Origin: Pseudomonadota bacterium
GTDB lineage: Bacteria; Pseudomonadota; Alphaproteobacteria; Acetobacterales; Acetobacteraceae
DNA length: 6,142 nucleotides
Reading direction: 5' to 3'
Assembly (NCBI GenBank): GCA_021826565.1
Contig: JAKAZJ010000135.1
Location: forward strand, 1 to 6,142
The notes beneath the pieces were generated by a model, which had not been told where the DNA came from, made no database searches, and saw only the letters and a list, made by a program, of their open reading frames with translations. Numbering within the stretch: the first letter of the stretch is position 1; each line of letters starts with the position of its first letter. Position numbers and translations under genes: made by a program. This document shows, one piece after another, positions 1 through 6,118 of this stretch.

Positions 1-1
1 C

Positions 2-418
2 GAGGAGACCTATCTGGCGGCTCGGCTGCGCGCCACCGGCTGGACGCTGCACTATGACGGGCGTCTGGTGGTGCATCACCGGATCCCGGCGGCGCGGCTG
101 ACGCCAGCCTGGCTGCTGGAACGGCTTTACTGGCAGGGGGTGTCGTCGGCGCGGACGCGCCGGCTGCTCGGCCGGCCGGTGTGGCGAGAGGTGCCGCGCC
201 GGATGGCGGTGGCGCTGGCCTGCGCCCCGGCGGCACTGCTGCCGCGCGGCCGGCCGTGGCTGCTGGGCGCGCGCTGGCGGTTTGCCTACGCGCTGGGGTT
301 CCTGCGCGAGATGTTCGGCGGGCAGGGCGGCGTGCGGCACCAGCGCGTCCGGTCGGCGGGGCCGGCCTCCAGGCGGGGGCCGACCGCCACGGTCAATGCC
401 CGCTCCGCCGCTGGGTAA
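2..418 (+). CDS. Family 2 glycosyltransferase, C-terminal fragment (5' end outside window)
   Basis: The frame is open from the left edge and ends at TAA 416-418, giving the last 138 residues. It begins EETYLAARLRATGW, followed by a VVHHRIPAARLTPAWLL stretch and then LYWQGVSSARTRRLLG. This is the usual end of GT-A fold, family 2 glycosyltransferases: the acceptor-side 'ED' motif, a strand ending in a conserved His, then a helical region with a WxxxRxYWQG-like pattern. Here the motif reads Glu-Glu instead of Glu-Asp. Such enzymes move a sugar from a nucleotide-sugar to a lipid or polysaccharide acceptor at the cytoplasmic face of the membrane. The nucleotide-binding DxD half lies upstream, so donor and acceptor cannot be inferred. 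The last 30 or so residues are Arg/Gly/Ala-rich and look unstructured. The rhamnose genes on the opposite strand make a surface-glycan role plausible, but that is inference. Confidence 0.72.
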   Translation, partial: EETYLAARLRATGWTLHYDGRLVVHHRIPAARLTPAWLLERLYWQGVSSARTRRLLGRPVWREVPRRMAVALACAPAALLPRGRPWLLGARWRFAYALGFLREMFGGQGGVRHQRVRSAGPASRRGPTATVNARSAAG

Positions 419-451
419 CACCGGCCCCGCCCCCACGCATATCCGTGCTCG

Positions 452-472
452 GGAATGCGCCGGGCGCATTCC
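452..472 (+). terminator. Perfect 9-bp hairpin after the glycosyltransferase gene, probable terminator
   Basis: GGAATGCGC at 452-460 pairs perfectly with GCGCATTCC at 464-472 around a 3-base CGG loop. It lies 33 bases after the glycosyltransferase stop and 41 bases before the earliest start of the next gene. The downstream bases (TATGATTTGATCT, 478-490) are only moderately T-rich, so it is not a textbook Rho-independent terminator. It could also be a palindromic protein-binding site. The rest of the 419-513 gap shows no clear promoter. Confidence 0.5.
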
Positions 473-513
473 GCCCCTATGATTTGATCTGGTAGCACCG
501 GCCGGCCGCGCCT

Positions 514-969
514 ATGTTGCAACCGCGAACGCGCGATGAAAGCCCCGCCATGTCCCTCGCCCATTGGCCCGCCAGCGTCCCCGCCGAGCCGCCGGCCTGG
601 TCGGTCCCGCCGTTGCCCGTCGCCATGGCGCGCGGCTTCCTCGGCCGCTGCCCGGCCTGCGGGCAGGGGCGGCTGTTCGCCGGGTTCCTGCGCGTCGCTC
701 CGGCCTGTTCCCACTGCACCGCCCCGCTCGGGCAGGCCCGCGCCGACGATGCGCCGCCGTATTTCACCATCGTCGTGGTGGGCCATATCGTGATCCCGCT
801 GCTGGTCATCGTGCAGGGGGACTATAACCCGCCAACCTGGTTGATGACCGCGATCTTCCTGCCGCTGACCGTGATCCTGGCGCTCGGGCTGCTGCGGCCG
901 ATCAAAGGGGCGACCGTGGGGGTCATGCTGACCATGGGGCTGATGAAGCCCGCGCCGGCGCCCGGATGA
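514..969 (+). CDS. DUF983 family zinc-ribbon membrane protein
   Basis: This 151-residue protein matches the DUF983 pattern. A zinc-ribbon-like segment has CPAC at residues 46-49 and CSHC at 65-68, embedded in GRCPACGQGRLFAGFL. Two hydrophobic segments follow, at about 83-100 (YFTIVVVGHIVIPLLVIV) and 109-127 (WLMTAIFLPLTVILALGLL), and then the RPIKG signature at 128-132. The family is common in Alphaproteobacteria, often near respiratory or housekeeping genes, but its biochemical role is unknown. The start is uncertain: ATG at 514 has no visible ribosome site, ATG at 550 (residue 13) has only a weak purine run, and ATG at 625 (residue 38) lies just before the zinc motif. The 514 or 550 start gives the better family length. 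The stop overlaps the next start by 4 bases (ATGA), so the two genes are probably co-translated. Confidence 0.85.
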   Translation: MLQPRTRDESPAMSLAHWPASVPAEPPAWSVPPLPVAMARGFLGRCPACGQGRLFAGFLRVAPACSHCTAPLGQARADDAPPYFTIVVVGHIVIPLLVIVQGDYNPPTWLMTAIFLPLTVILALGLLRPIKGATVGVMLTMGLMKPAPAPG

Positions 970-1478
970 CCGTGGGGGCACAAGCGGCGCTCGCCAGCCG
1001 CACCGATCACCGCCTGGCGCATGTCGAACTGACCGGGGAGGCGCTGACCCGGCTTTCCCCGCTGCTGGAAGCCGATCGGACCCAGGCGGTGGCCGATCTG
1101 GCCGCCGACAACCATTTCGCCCCGATCCTGCCCGCCACGCGCACCGACGGCCCGTTCGTGCTGCATCTGTCGATCCAGGACGGGCGGCTGGTGTTCGACA
1201 TCCGCGATGCCGATGCGACCAAACTGGTCGCCGTCGGCCTGGCGCTGGGGCCGTTCCGGCCGCTGATGAAGGACTACCAGCTACTGGTGGAAAGCTACGG
1301 CACCGCAATCGCCGAGGGACGGGAATCGCGCATCCAGGCAATCGACATGGGTCGGCGCGGCCTGCATGACGAAGGCGCGCGGCTGCTCACGGCGCGGCTC
1401 GCGGGCAAGATCGCGATCGATTTCGCGACCGCGCGGCGGTTGTTCACGCTGGTCGCGGTGCTGCATCAGCGGGGGTGA
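966..1478 (+). CDS. UPF0262 family protein
   Basis: The 170-residue product has the UPF0262 landmarks. These are a central GPFVLHLSIQDGRLVFDIRD block (about 62-81), a PFRPLMKDYQLLVESY block (about 95-110), the nearly invariant AIDMGRRGLHDEGARLL (about 124-140), and a C-terminal block LAGKIAIDFATARRLFTLV ending in LHQRG. Length and order agree with the family, which is about 160-170 residues and essentially limited to Alphaproteobacteria. No function has been established and I see no signal peptide or membrane segment, so it is probably cytosolic. The ATG lies inside the stop region of the DUF983 gene (ATGA, 966-969), which fixes the start and suggests translational coupling. In many alphaproteobacteria the family sits between hisD and infA; here its partner is DUF983. 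The stop is TGA 1476-1478, facing the SDR gene on the other strand. Confidence 0.9.
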   Translation: MTVGAQAALASRTDHRLAHVELTGEALTRLSPLLEADRTQAVADLAADNHFAPILPATRTDGPFVLHLSIQDGRLVFDIRDADATKLVAVGLALGPFRPLMKDYQLLVESYGTAIAEGRESRIQAIDMGRRGLHDEGARLLTARLAGKIAIDFATARRLFTLVAVLHQRG

Positions 1479-1490
1479 GACGGGCGTCTG

Positions 1491-1533
1491 CTGGTCGGGA
1501 CCGGCGGCGGCGCAAGGCGCGGGCACAGACCAG
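1491..1533. terminator. Weak stem-loop between convergent genes, possible terminator
   Basis: The 55-base convergent gap (1479-1533) holds CTGGTC at 1491-1496 pairing with GACCAG at 1528-1533, immediately beyond the stop codon of the - strand SDR. A small GCGC/GCGC stem lies inside the loop at 1510-1520. There is no T-tract on either side and the main stem is only 6 bp with a 31-base loop. Random occurrence in such GC-rich DNA is quite possible. Confidence 0.2.
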
Positions 1534-2226
1534 TCAAAACCGTTCCACCCAGGGGCGCAGCTCGATCTCCCAGGTCCAGGCGCTGCGGCCCTGGCCGATC
1601 AGGTGCCAATACGTGGCCGCGATCGCGTCCGGGTCCAGCATCGAATCCGGCGCGTCCGCCGGCTCCGCCCGCCCCGGATTGCGGATCGCGCCGTCGATCA
1701 CGACATGCGCCACATGCACGCCCTTCGGGGCCAGTTCGCGCGCCATGCTCTGCGCCAGGCCGCGCAGCGCGAATTTCCCCATCGCGAACGGCGCCGACAG
1801 CGGATAGCCCTTCACCGACGCCGACGCGCCGGTGAAGATGATCGTCCCCGCCTGTTTCGGTTCCATCAGCCGCGCCGCCTGCTGGCCGATCAGGAACCCG
1901 CCATAGGCCGATACGGCGATCGCGCGCGCGACCTCCTCGGGCACCAGGGACGCCACCGGGCCGCGGGCGCGTGCGGAGGCGTTGTAGATCACCACGTCCG
2001 GCTCTCCCAACGACGCAACGACGGCGTCGAACAGGCCGGCCGCTTCCTCGGGTTCGGACGCTTCGCAGGCGAACGACGCGGCGCCGGTTTCGGCGCACAG
2101 CGCGGCCAGCTTGTCAGGACTGCGCGCCGCCAGCGCCACCTGCACGTTATGACGGGCGAACAAGCGCGCCAGGGATGCCGATAATCCGCTGCCGGCGCCA
2201 ACGATCAAAGCCAGACGTGGTTCCAT
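1534..2226 (-). CDS. Divergent short-chain dehydrogenase/reductase with Phe in place of the catalytic Tyr
   Basis: A single-domain Rossmann protein of 230 residues from the ATG at 2226. A GTG one codon upstream is less likely, because AGGAG at 2234-2238 lies 7 bases from the ATG. Counting from that GTG, the nucleotide-binding loop is GAGSGLSAS (11-19), an incomplete form of the usual TGxxxGxG. The NNAG motif is YNASA (82-86). The active-site motif YxxxK reads FAMGK (148-152). The residue 13 before Phe148, normally the catalytic Ser, is Ala135, with Ser136 beside it. The usual structural Asn is Ser107. Only Lys152 of the tetrad remains. The pattern, with FTGASAS and AHVVIDGAI, fits the known SDR subgroup often called SDR_c10, in which Phe replaces Tyr. 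NAD(P)-linked redox activity is therefore doubtful and the substrate is unknown. The first base of its ATG is the last base of the upstream SDR stop (TGATG), indicating coupling. Confidence 0.85.
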   Translation of the reverse strand: MEPRLALIVGAGSGLSASLARLFARHNVQVALAARSPDKLAALCAETGAASFACEASEPEEAAGLFDAVVASLGEPDVVIYNASARARGPVASLVPEEVARAIAVSAYGGFLIGQQAARLMEPKQAGTIIFTGASASVKGYPLSAPFAMGKFALRGLAQSMARELAPKGVHVAHVVIDGAIRNPGRAEPADAPDSMLDPDAIAATYWHLIGQGRSAWTWEIELRPWVERF

Positions 2227-2924
2227 CACCGTGCTCCTGAAACCGGGACGATCGCCCCGCTGATATAGGACGCCGCCGGCGAAGCGAGGAACAGCACCGC
2301 CTCGGCCACTTCCTCCGCCGCCCCGGCGCGGCCCATCGGCACCCCGGCGGTCAGACGCGCGACCCGGTCCGGCAGGCCGGCGCGCGCGTGCAGCTCGGTT
2401 TCGATCAGCCCCGGGCTGACCGCGTTCACGCGGATGCCGCGCGGCCCAAGCTCCCGCGAGGCGCCCAGGGTCAGGCTGCCCAGCGCCGCCGCGCGCGAGG
2501 AGATATTCACGATCGCGCCGCCCGCGCCGCCGAGGTCCCGCGCCATGCGCTTCGTGGCCTCGCGGATCGCCAGGAACGGGCCACGCACATTGACCGCCAG
2601 AACCTCGTCCAGGATCGCGGCGGTGACGTGGTCCAACTGCGCCGTCGGCCCGGTGATGCCGGCGTTGTTGACCAGCACGGACAGCGGCCCGAAGGCGCGG
2701 TCGGTGGCGGCGAAGGCGGCCAGGATATCGGCCTCGTCGGCCATCTCGGCGCGGAGCGGCAGCGCGCGCCCGCCGGTGGCGACGATCGCGGCCGCGACCT
2801 GCTCGGCCATCGCCTGGTTGGCGCGCCAGGTGAACGCCACGTCGTAGCCGCGCGCACCGGCGAGCCGCGCGACGGCGGCGCCGATCCCCTGGCTGGCACC
2901 GGTGACCAGCATCACCTTGCGCAT
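2226..2924 (-). CDS. Short-chain dehydrogenase/reductase lacking the YxxxK active-site segment (apparent in-frame deletion)
   Basis: A 232-residue protein starting MRKVMLVTGASQGIG, a complete cofactor-binding TGxxxGIG motif at residues 8-15. NNAG is at 86-89, the structural Asn at 112 (AVNVRG), and ISS at 141-143. The C-terminal landmarks GIRVNAVSPGLIET (163-176) and PMGRAGAAEEVAEAVLFL are also intact. The segment that should hold the catalytic Tyr and Lys is absent: SSRAAALGS (142-150) runs directly into LTLGASREL (151-159). In close family members, from memory, about 16 residues of the type PGEYVDYAASKGAVDT lie there, and the protein is shorter than the usual ~248 by the same amount. The frame is intact on both sides, so the product is probably made but inactive as a standard SDR. 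The open frame extends upstream to 2987, but the ATG at 2924, with GGGGAC before it and the Rossmann strand directly after, is the likely start. A 105-base gap separates it from rmlD upstream. Confidence 0.82.
   Translation of the reverse strand: MRKVMLVTGASQGIGAAVARLAGARGYDVAFTWRANQAMAEQVAAAIVATGGRALPLRAEMADEADILAAFAATDRAFGPLSVLVNNAGITGPTAQLDHVTAAILDEVLAVNVRGPFLAIREATKRMARDLGGAGGAIVNISSRAAALGSLTLGASRELGPRGIRVNAVSPGLIETELHARAGLPDRVARLTAGVPMGRAGAAEEVAEAVLFLASPAASYISGAIVPVSGAR
2234..2238 (-). promoter_or_regulatory. Ribosome binding site (AGGAG) for the downstream SDR
   Basis: AGGAG reads on the - strand at 2238-2234, inside the last codons of the upstream SDR and 7 bases before the ATG at 2226. 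It supports ATG 2226 over GTG 2229, which would have only 4 bases of spacing. Confidence 0.7.
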
Positions 2925-3029
2925 GGACTGTCCCCGCTTCGGTTGCGGGTCAGAAGAGCATGGCGCCCGGCGCGAGTCTCCCCCCAATGCACGTCCCGCG
3001 ATGTGGCGGAACGCCCAACCGGGCCTCGA

Positions 3030-3911
3030 TCAACCGGATGGTTGCGCGTGCGCCGCCCAGAGATCGATCGTGCGCCGCAGCCCGTCGCGCCAATCCGGCA
3101 ACGTCACCCCGAACACGTCGCGCAGCCGCGCGCAGTCCAGCCGCGAATCCGCCGGCCGGCGCACCGGTGTCGGCCAGTCCGCGGTGGCGATCGCGTCCAC
3201 TTGCGGCACCGGCGCGCCGTGACGCGCGGCGGCGGCAAAAATCGCGGTGGCGAAGCCGTGCCAGCTGGTAAATCCCGATCCGGCCGCGTGCGTCACCCCG
3301 GCATAGTCCGCCCGCCAGCCCGCCGCGATTCGGTCCGCGACCGCAGCCACGGCGGCGGCCAGGTCCAGCGCCGTGGTCGGGCAGCCGATCTGATCCGCCA
3401 CCACCCGCAGCACCGGCCGCCGCGCCGCCGCCCCCAGCATCGTCAGCATGAAATTCCGTCCCGCCGGCGCATACACCCACGACGTCCGCAGGATCACCGC
3501 CCGCGCGCCCGACGCTGCCACCGCCCGTTCCCCGGCCAGCTTGCTCGCGCCATACACACCCAGCGGCGCGGTTGCGTCGGTCTCAAGATACGGCGCGCCC
3601 TTGCTGCCATCGAACACGTAATCGGTGGAGATATGGATCAGGGGCACGCCGGCTGCGGCGCACCAGGCGGCCAGCGCCGCCGGCCCGTCGCGATTGGCGC
3701 GGAACGCGGCGTCCGCGTCCGTCTCCGCCGCGTCCACCGCGGTATAGGCCGCGGCGTTCACCACCAGCGACGGCGCCGCCGCTTCCAGTGCCGGGACCAG
3801 CGTCTCCGGCCGGTCGAAATCGCATGTCGGGCGGCCGATCACCCGCATTCCGGGATACGCGCGGAGCGCCGAGGCAAGCTGCCCCGCCCCGCCGGTCACC
3901 AGGATCGTCAC
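3030..3911 (-). CDS. rmlD: dTDP-4-dehydrorhamnose reductase
   Basis: This 293-residue extended-SDR protein carries out the last step of dTDP-L-rhamnose synthesis, NAD(P)H reduction of dTDP-4-dehydro-L-rhamnose, in the cytosol. The N-terminal loop is VTGGAGQL (5-12). Other RmlD landmarks are VVNAAAYTAVDAAE (50-63), STDYVFDG (95-102) and GVYGASKLAGE (118-128), which contains the catalytic Tyr120 and Lys124. RTSWVY (142-147) and GRNFMLTML (151-159) follow, then a C-terminal region with RPADSRLDCARLRDVFG. Length is normal for the family (about 285-300). The start is GTG at 3911, which overlaps the rmlC stop by 4 bases (GTGA) and puts the Rossmann strand directly at the N-terminus. The rmlC-rmlD order and coupling are typical of rhamnose operons; rmlA and rmlB are not in view. 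The product would serve O-antigen, exopolysaccharide or glycolipid synthesis. The symbol rfbD is equivalent. Confidence 0.93.
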   Translation of the reverse strand: MTILVTGGAGQLASALRAYPGMRVIGRPTCDFDRPETLVPALEAAAPSLVVNAAAYTAVDAAETDADAAFRANRDGPAALAAWCAAAGVPLIHISTDYVFDGSKGAPYLETDATAPLGVYGASKLAGERAVAASGARAVILRTSWVYAPAGRNFMLTMLGAAARRPVLRVVADQIGCPTTALDLAAAVAAVADRIAAGWRADYAGVTHAAGSGFTSWHGFATAIFAAAARHGAPVPQVDAIATADWPTPVRRPADSRLDCARLRDVFGVTLPDWRDGLRRTIDLWAAHAQPSG

Positions 3912-4474
3912 GCGCCACCGAACCGGACATCCGCCTCGCGCAGCCGCGGCAACACGGCGTCCTTATCCGACAGCAGCGCCTGCGCCGGTGTCACCGGCCA
4001 GGGCAAGGCCAGATCGGGATCGGTCCAGATCACGCCGCGCTCGGCGGCGCGGTCATACGGGGCGGTGACCTTGTAGATGACCTCGGTGTCGGGTTCGAGC
4101 GTGCAGAACCCATGCAGGAACCCGACCGGCACCCAGAGCTGACGCCAGTTCGCCGCACTGAGTTCCACCCCGACATGCCGCCCGTAATGTGGCGAGCCGC
4201 GTCGCACATCCACCGCGACGTCCCAGATCGCGCCGCGGATGCAGCGTACCAGCTTGCCCTGGGCATTCGGCCCAACCTGGCAATGCAACCCCCGCACCGT
4301 CCCACGCGGCACCGACAGCGAATGGTTGTCCTGCACGAACGGCCCGGCGATCCCCGCCGCGGCCTCGCGCAATGCGGAAAACGTCTCCGAAAAGAACCCG
4401 CGCGAATCGGCAAACCGTGGTGGCGTCAGAAGAATAACGTCCGGGATCGCCTGGGGTTCCGCATGCGCGCTCAT
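3908..4474 (-). CDS. rmlC: dTDP-4-dehydrorhamnose 3,5-epimerase
   Basis: The 188-residue cupin epimerises dTDP-4-dehydro-6-deoxy-glucose at C3 and C5, giving the substrate of RmlD. Family landmarks in order: PPRFADSRGFFSETF (18-32), FVQDNHSLS (46-54), RGLHCQ (61-66) with the catalytic-base candidate His64, and AQGKLVRCIRGAIWDVAVD (71-89). Then come RRGSPHYGRHVGVELS (91-106), the metal-free jelly-roll strand RQLWVPVGFLHGF (111-123), YKVTAPY (134-140) supplying the catalytic Tyr, and ERGVIWTDPDLALPW (145-159). The usual RGLHYQ has Cys65 in place of the aromatic residue, a mild change. The frame is open upstream to 4969, but that part is antisense-like Arg-rich shadow. ATG 4474 overlaps the monooxygenase stop by 4 bases (ATGA) and gives the usual RmlC length. 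The 3' end overlaps rmlD by 4 bases. The symbol rfbC is equivalent. Confidence 0.94.
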   Translation of the reverse strand: MSAHAEPQAIPDVILLTPPRFADSRGFFSETFSALREAAAGIAGPFVQDNHSLSVPRGTVRGLHCQVGPNAQGKLVRCIRGAIWDVAVDVRRGSPHYGRHVGVELSAANWRQLWVPVGFLHGFCTLEPDTEVIYKVTAPYDRAAERGVIWTDPDLALPWPVTPAQALLSDKDAVLPRLREADVRFGGA

Positions 4475-6105
4475 GCCATCCCCAGCGTGAAACCGCGATA
4501 GCCATCGGCCGCCACCTGATCGCAGATCTCGCGATAGGCGCCGACGCCGCCGATATAGGGCAGGAACACGCGCGGTTTGCCGGGCACGTTGGCGCCCATG
4601 TACCAGCTCGCGGCGCGCGGATAGAGGGTGCGGTTCGCCACCTCCATCCCGTGGCGTACCCAGTCCTCCTGTGCGGCTTCGGTGGGTTCGATCACCCGCG
4701 CCTGGCGATACGCCAGCGCGGCCAGGGCGTCGGCGATCCAGTCCACATGCTGTTCGATCGATACGATCATGTTGCTCAGCACCGACGGACTGCCGGGGCC
4801 GGTGATGAAGAACATGTTGGGAAATCCGGCCGACATCAGACCCAGACAGGTGCGCGGACCGGCCTGCCATGCCGCGCTCAGCCGCAGCCCGTCGCGGCCG
4901 GCAATGTCGATCGCGGCCAGCGCCCCGGTCATGGCATCGAAGCCGGTGGCGAATACCAGATCGTCGCATTCGGTCTCGGCGGCAGCGGTACGCACGCCGC
5001 TTGCGGTGACTGCAACCAGCGGCGTTTCGCGCAGATTGACCAAGGTGACATTGGGGCGGTTATAGGTCGCGAAATAATCGGTATCGACGCAGATGCGCTT
5101 GGTGCCGATGGGATGGTCGCGCGGTGCCAGAGCCTCGGCGGTGCGCGGGTCGGCGACGATCTCGCGGATGCGCGCACGGACGAAATCGGCGGCGGTGTCG
5201 TTGGACGCCTGACTGGTGACCAGATCGGCGAAGGCGCCCATGAAAGTGGTGCCGCCCGATTGCCAGCGCGCGCGATACACCGCCTCGCGTTCCGCTTCGG
5301 GCACGTCCATCGCGCCGCTCTCGTTGATCTCGTATAGAATCCCGGTACGCATCATGCGCGCGCGGTGCCGATGCGTGGCGTAGTCCTGCTTCCACCAGGA
5401 TTCGTACTCGGCATCCATCGGGCGGTTGCGCGAGGGAATGGAGAAATTGGGCGTGCGCTGGAATACCGTGACCTGCGCCGCCTGCGCCGCGATCACCGGG
5501 ATTGCCTGGATCGCCGAGGACCCGGTGCCGATCACCGCCACCCGCCTGCCGGTGAAATCCACCCCCGCATGCGGCCAATGGCCGGTGTGGTAGGTGGGAC
5601 CGAGGAAACTGTCCCGCCCCGGGATTTCCGGCAGCTTCGCCGCCGACAGGCAGCCGGTCGCCATGACGCAGAAACGCGCGTCCCAGGTGCCGCGGTCGGT
5701 GGTGACCGCCCATCGGGCGCGTGCGTCGTCATAATGCGCGGCGGTGACGGTGGTCTCGAAACGGATGTCGCGCCGCAGATCGTAGCGGTCGGCCACATGA
5801 TTGGCGTAGGCCAGAATCTCGGGCTGGGAGGCGAAGCGTTCGGACCAGTGCCATTCCTGCTGCAATGCCGGGTCGAAGCTGAAGGAATACTGCATCGATT
5901 CCACATCGCAGCGGGCGCCGGGATAGCGGTTCCACCACCAGGTGCCGCCGACGCCGGTGGCGCGTTCCAGCACCACCGCCGACAGGCCCAGCCCGCGCAG
6001 CCGGTGCAGCATATAAAGCCCGGCGAAACCGGCGCCGATCACGACGGCATCGATCTGACGGGGGGCGGGATCGGCGGCGGCGGCAGCGGGATCGGCGAGG
6101 CTCAT
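4471..6105 (-). CDS. Baeyer-Villiger-type flavin monooxygenase (cyclohexanone monooxygenase-like)
   Basis: This 544-residue protein has the length and motif order of type I Baeyer-Villiger monooxygenases. These are FAD/NADPH enzymes that insert one oxygen atom next to a ketone to give an ester or lactone. Visible motifs are the FAD loop GAGFAG (24-29), GGTWWWNRYPGARCD (53-67) with the conserved Asp67, and the diagnostic fingerprint FxGxxxHxxxWP as FLGPTYHTGHWP (167-178). Others are the NADPH loop GTGSSAIQ (193-200), GTKR (334-337) with the essential Arg337, ATGFD (386-390), GPGSPSVLSNM (436-446) and WYMGANVPGKPR (501-512). No key residue is missing. No signal peptide or membrane helix is seen, so it should be cytosolic. 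Substrate is unknown; cyclic or aryl ketones and steroid- or terpenoid-like ketones are family precedents. The ATG at 6105 has AAGGAG 7 bases upstream and beats a GTG at 6138. The stop overlaps rmlC by 4 bases. Confidence 0.92.
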   Translation of the reverse strand: MSLADPAAAAADPAPRQIDAVVIGAGFAGLYMLHRLRGLGLSAVVLERATGVGGTWWWNRYPGARCDVESMQYSFSFDPALQQEWHWSERFASQPEILAYANHVADRYDLRRDIRFETTVTAAHYDDARARWAVTTDRGTWDARFCVMATGCLSAAKLPEIPGRDSFLGPTYHTGHWPHAGVDFTGRRVAVIGTGSSAIQAIPVIAAQAAQVTVFQRTPNFSIPSRNRPMDAEYESWWKQDYATHRHRARMMRTGILYEINESGAMDVPEAEREAVYRARWQSGGTTFMGAFADLVTSQASNDTAADFVRARIREIVADPRTAEALAPRDHPIGTKRICVDTDYFATYNRPNVTLVNLRETPLVAVTASGVRTAAAETECDDLVFATGFDAMTGALAAIDIAGRDGLRLSAAWQAGPRTCLGLMSAGFPNMFFITGPGSPSVLSNMIVSIEQHVDWIADALAALAYRQARVIEPTEAAQEDWVRHGMEVANRTLYPRAASWYMGANVPGKPRVFLPYIGGVGAYREICDQVAADGYRGFTLGMA

Positions 6106-6112
6106 GCGGTGG

Positions 6113-6118
6113 CTCCTT
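6113..6118 (-). promoter_or_regulatory. Strong ribosome binding site (AAGGAG) for the monooxygenase
   Basis: AAGGAG reads on the - strand at 6118-6113, 7 bases before the ATG at 6105. It is the best ribosome site in the window and fixes the monooxygenase start. Only 24 bases lie beyond it, so no promoter can be judged. Confidence 0.8.

Noticed and set aside
286..1341. Long - strand open frame (351 codons) antisense to DUF983 and UPF0262
   Set aside because: The translation is Arg/Pro/Gly-rich with no recognisable domain, and it lies opposite two genes with clear family motifs. Long antisense frames are expected at this GC content.
2925..2987. Upstream start for the first SDR (21 extra residues)
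   Set aside because: The extra residues (MGGDSRRAPCSSDPQP...) have no counterpart in SDRs, whose first strand begins right at the ATG at 2924.
2925..3029. Possible promoter or terminator in the 105-base gap between rmlD and the first SDR
   Set aside because: Only a 4-bp GCCC/GGGC stem near 3013-3024 and no convincing -35/-10 pair are visible. Nothing could be supported in such GC-rich sequence.
2388..4076. 562-codon + strand open frame across the SDR and rml genes
   Set aside because: The composition is dominated by Arg, His, Gln and Gly, with no domain. It runs opposite well-supported rmlD, rmlC and SDR coding, so it is an antisense shadow.
4475..4969. N-terminal extension of the rmlC frame
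   Set aside because: It would double the length of RmlC and lie out of frame within the monooxygenase. The internal ATG at 4474 gives the family length and an ATGA junction.
4651..5337. 228-codon + strand open frame inside the monooxygenase gene
   Set aside because: It is antisense to a complete monooxygenase with all family motifs, and shows no domain or ribosome site of its own.
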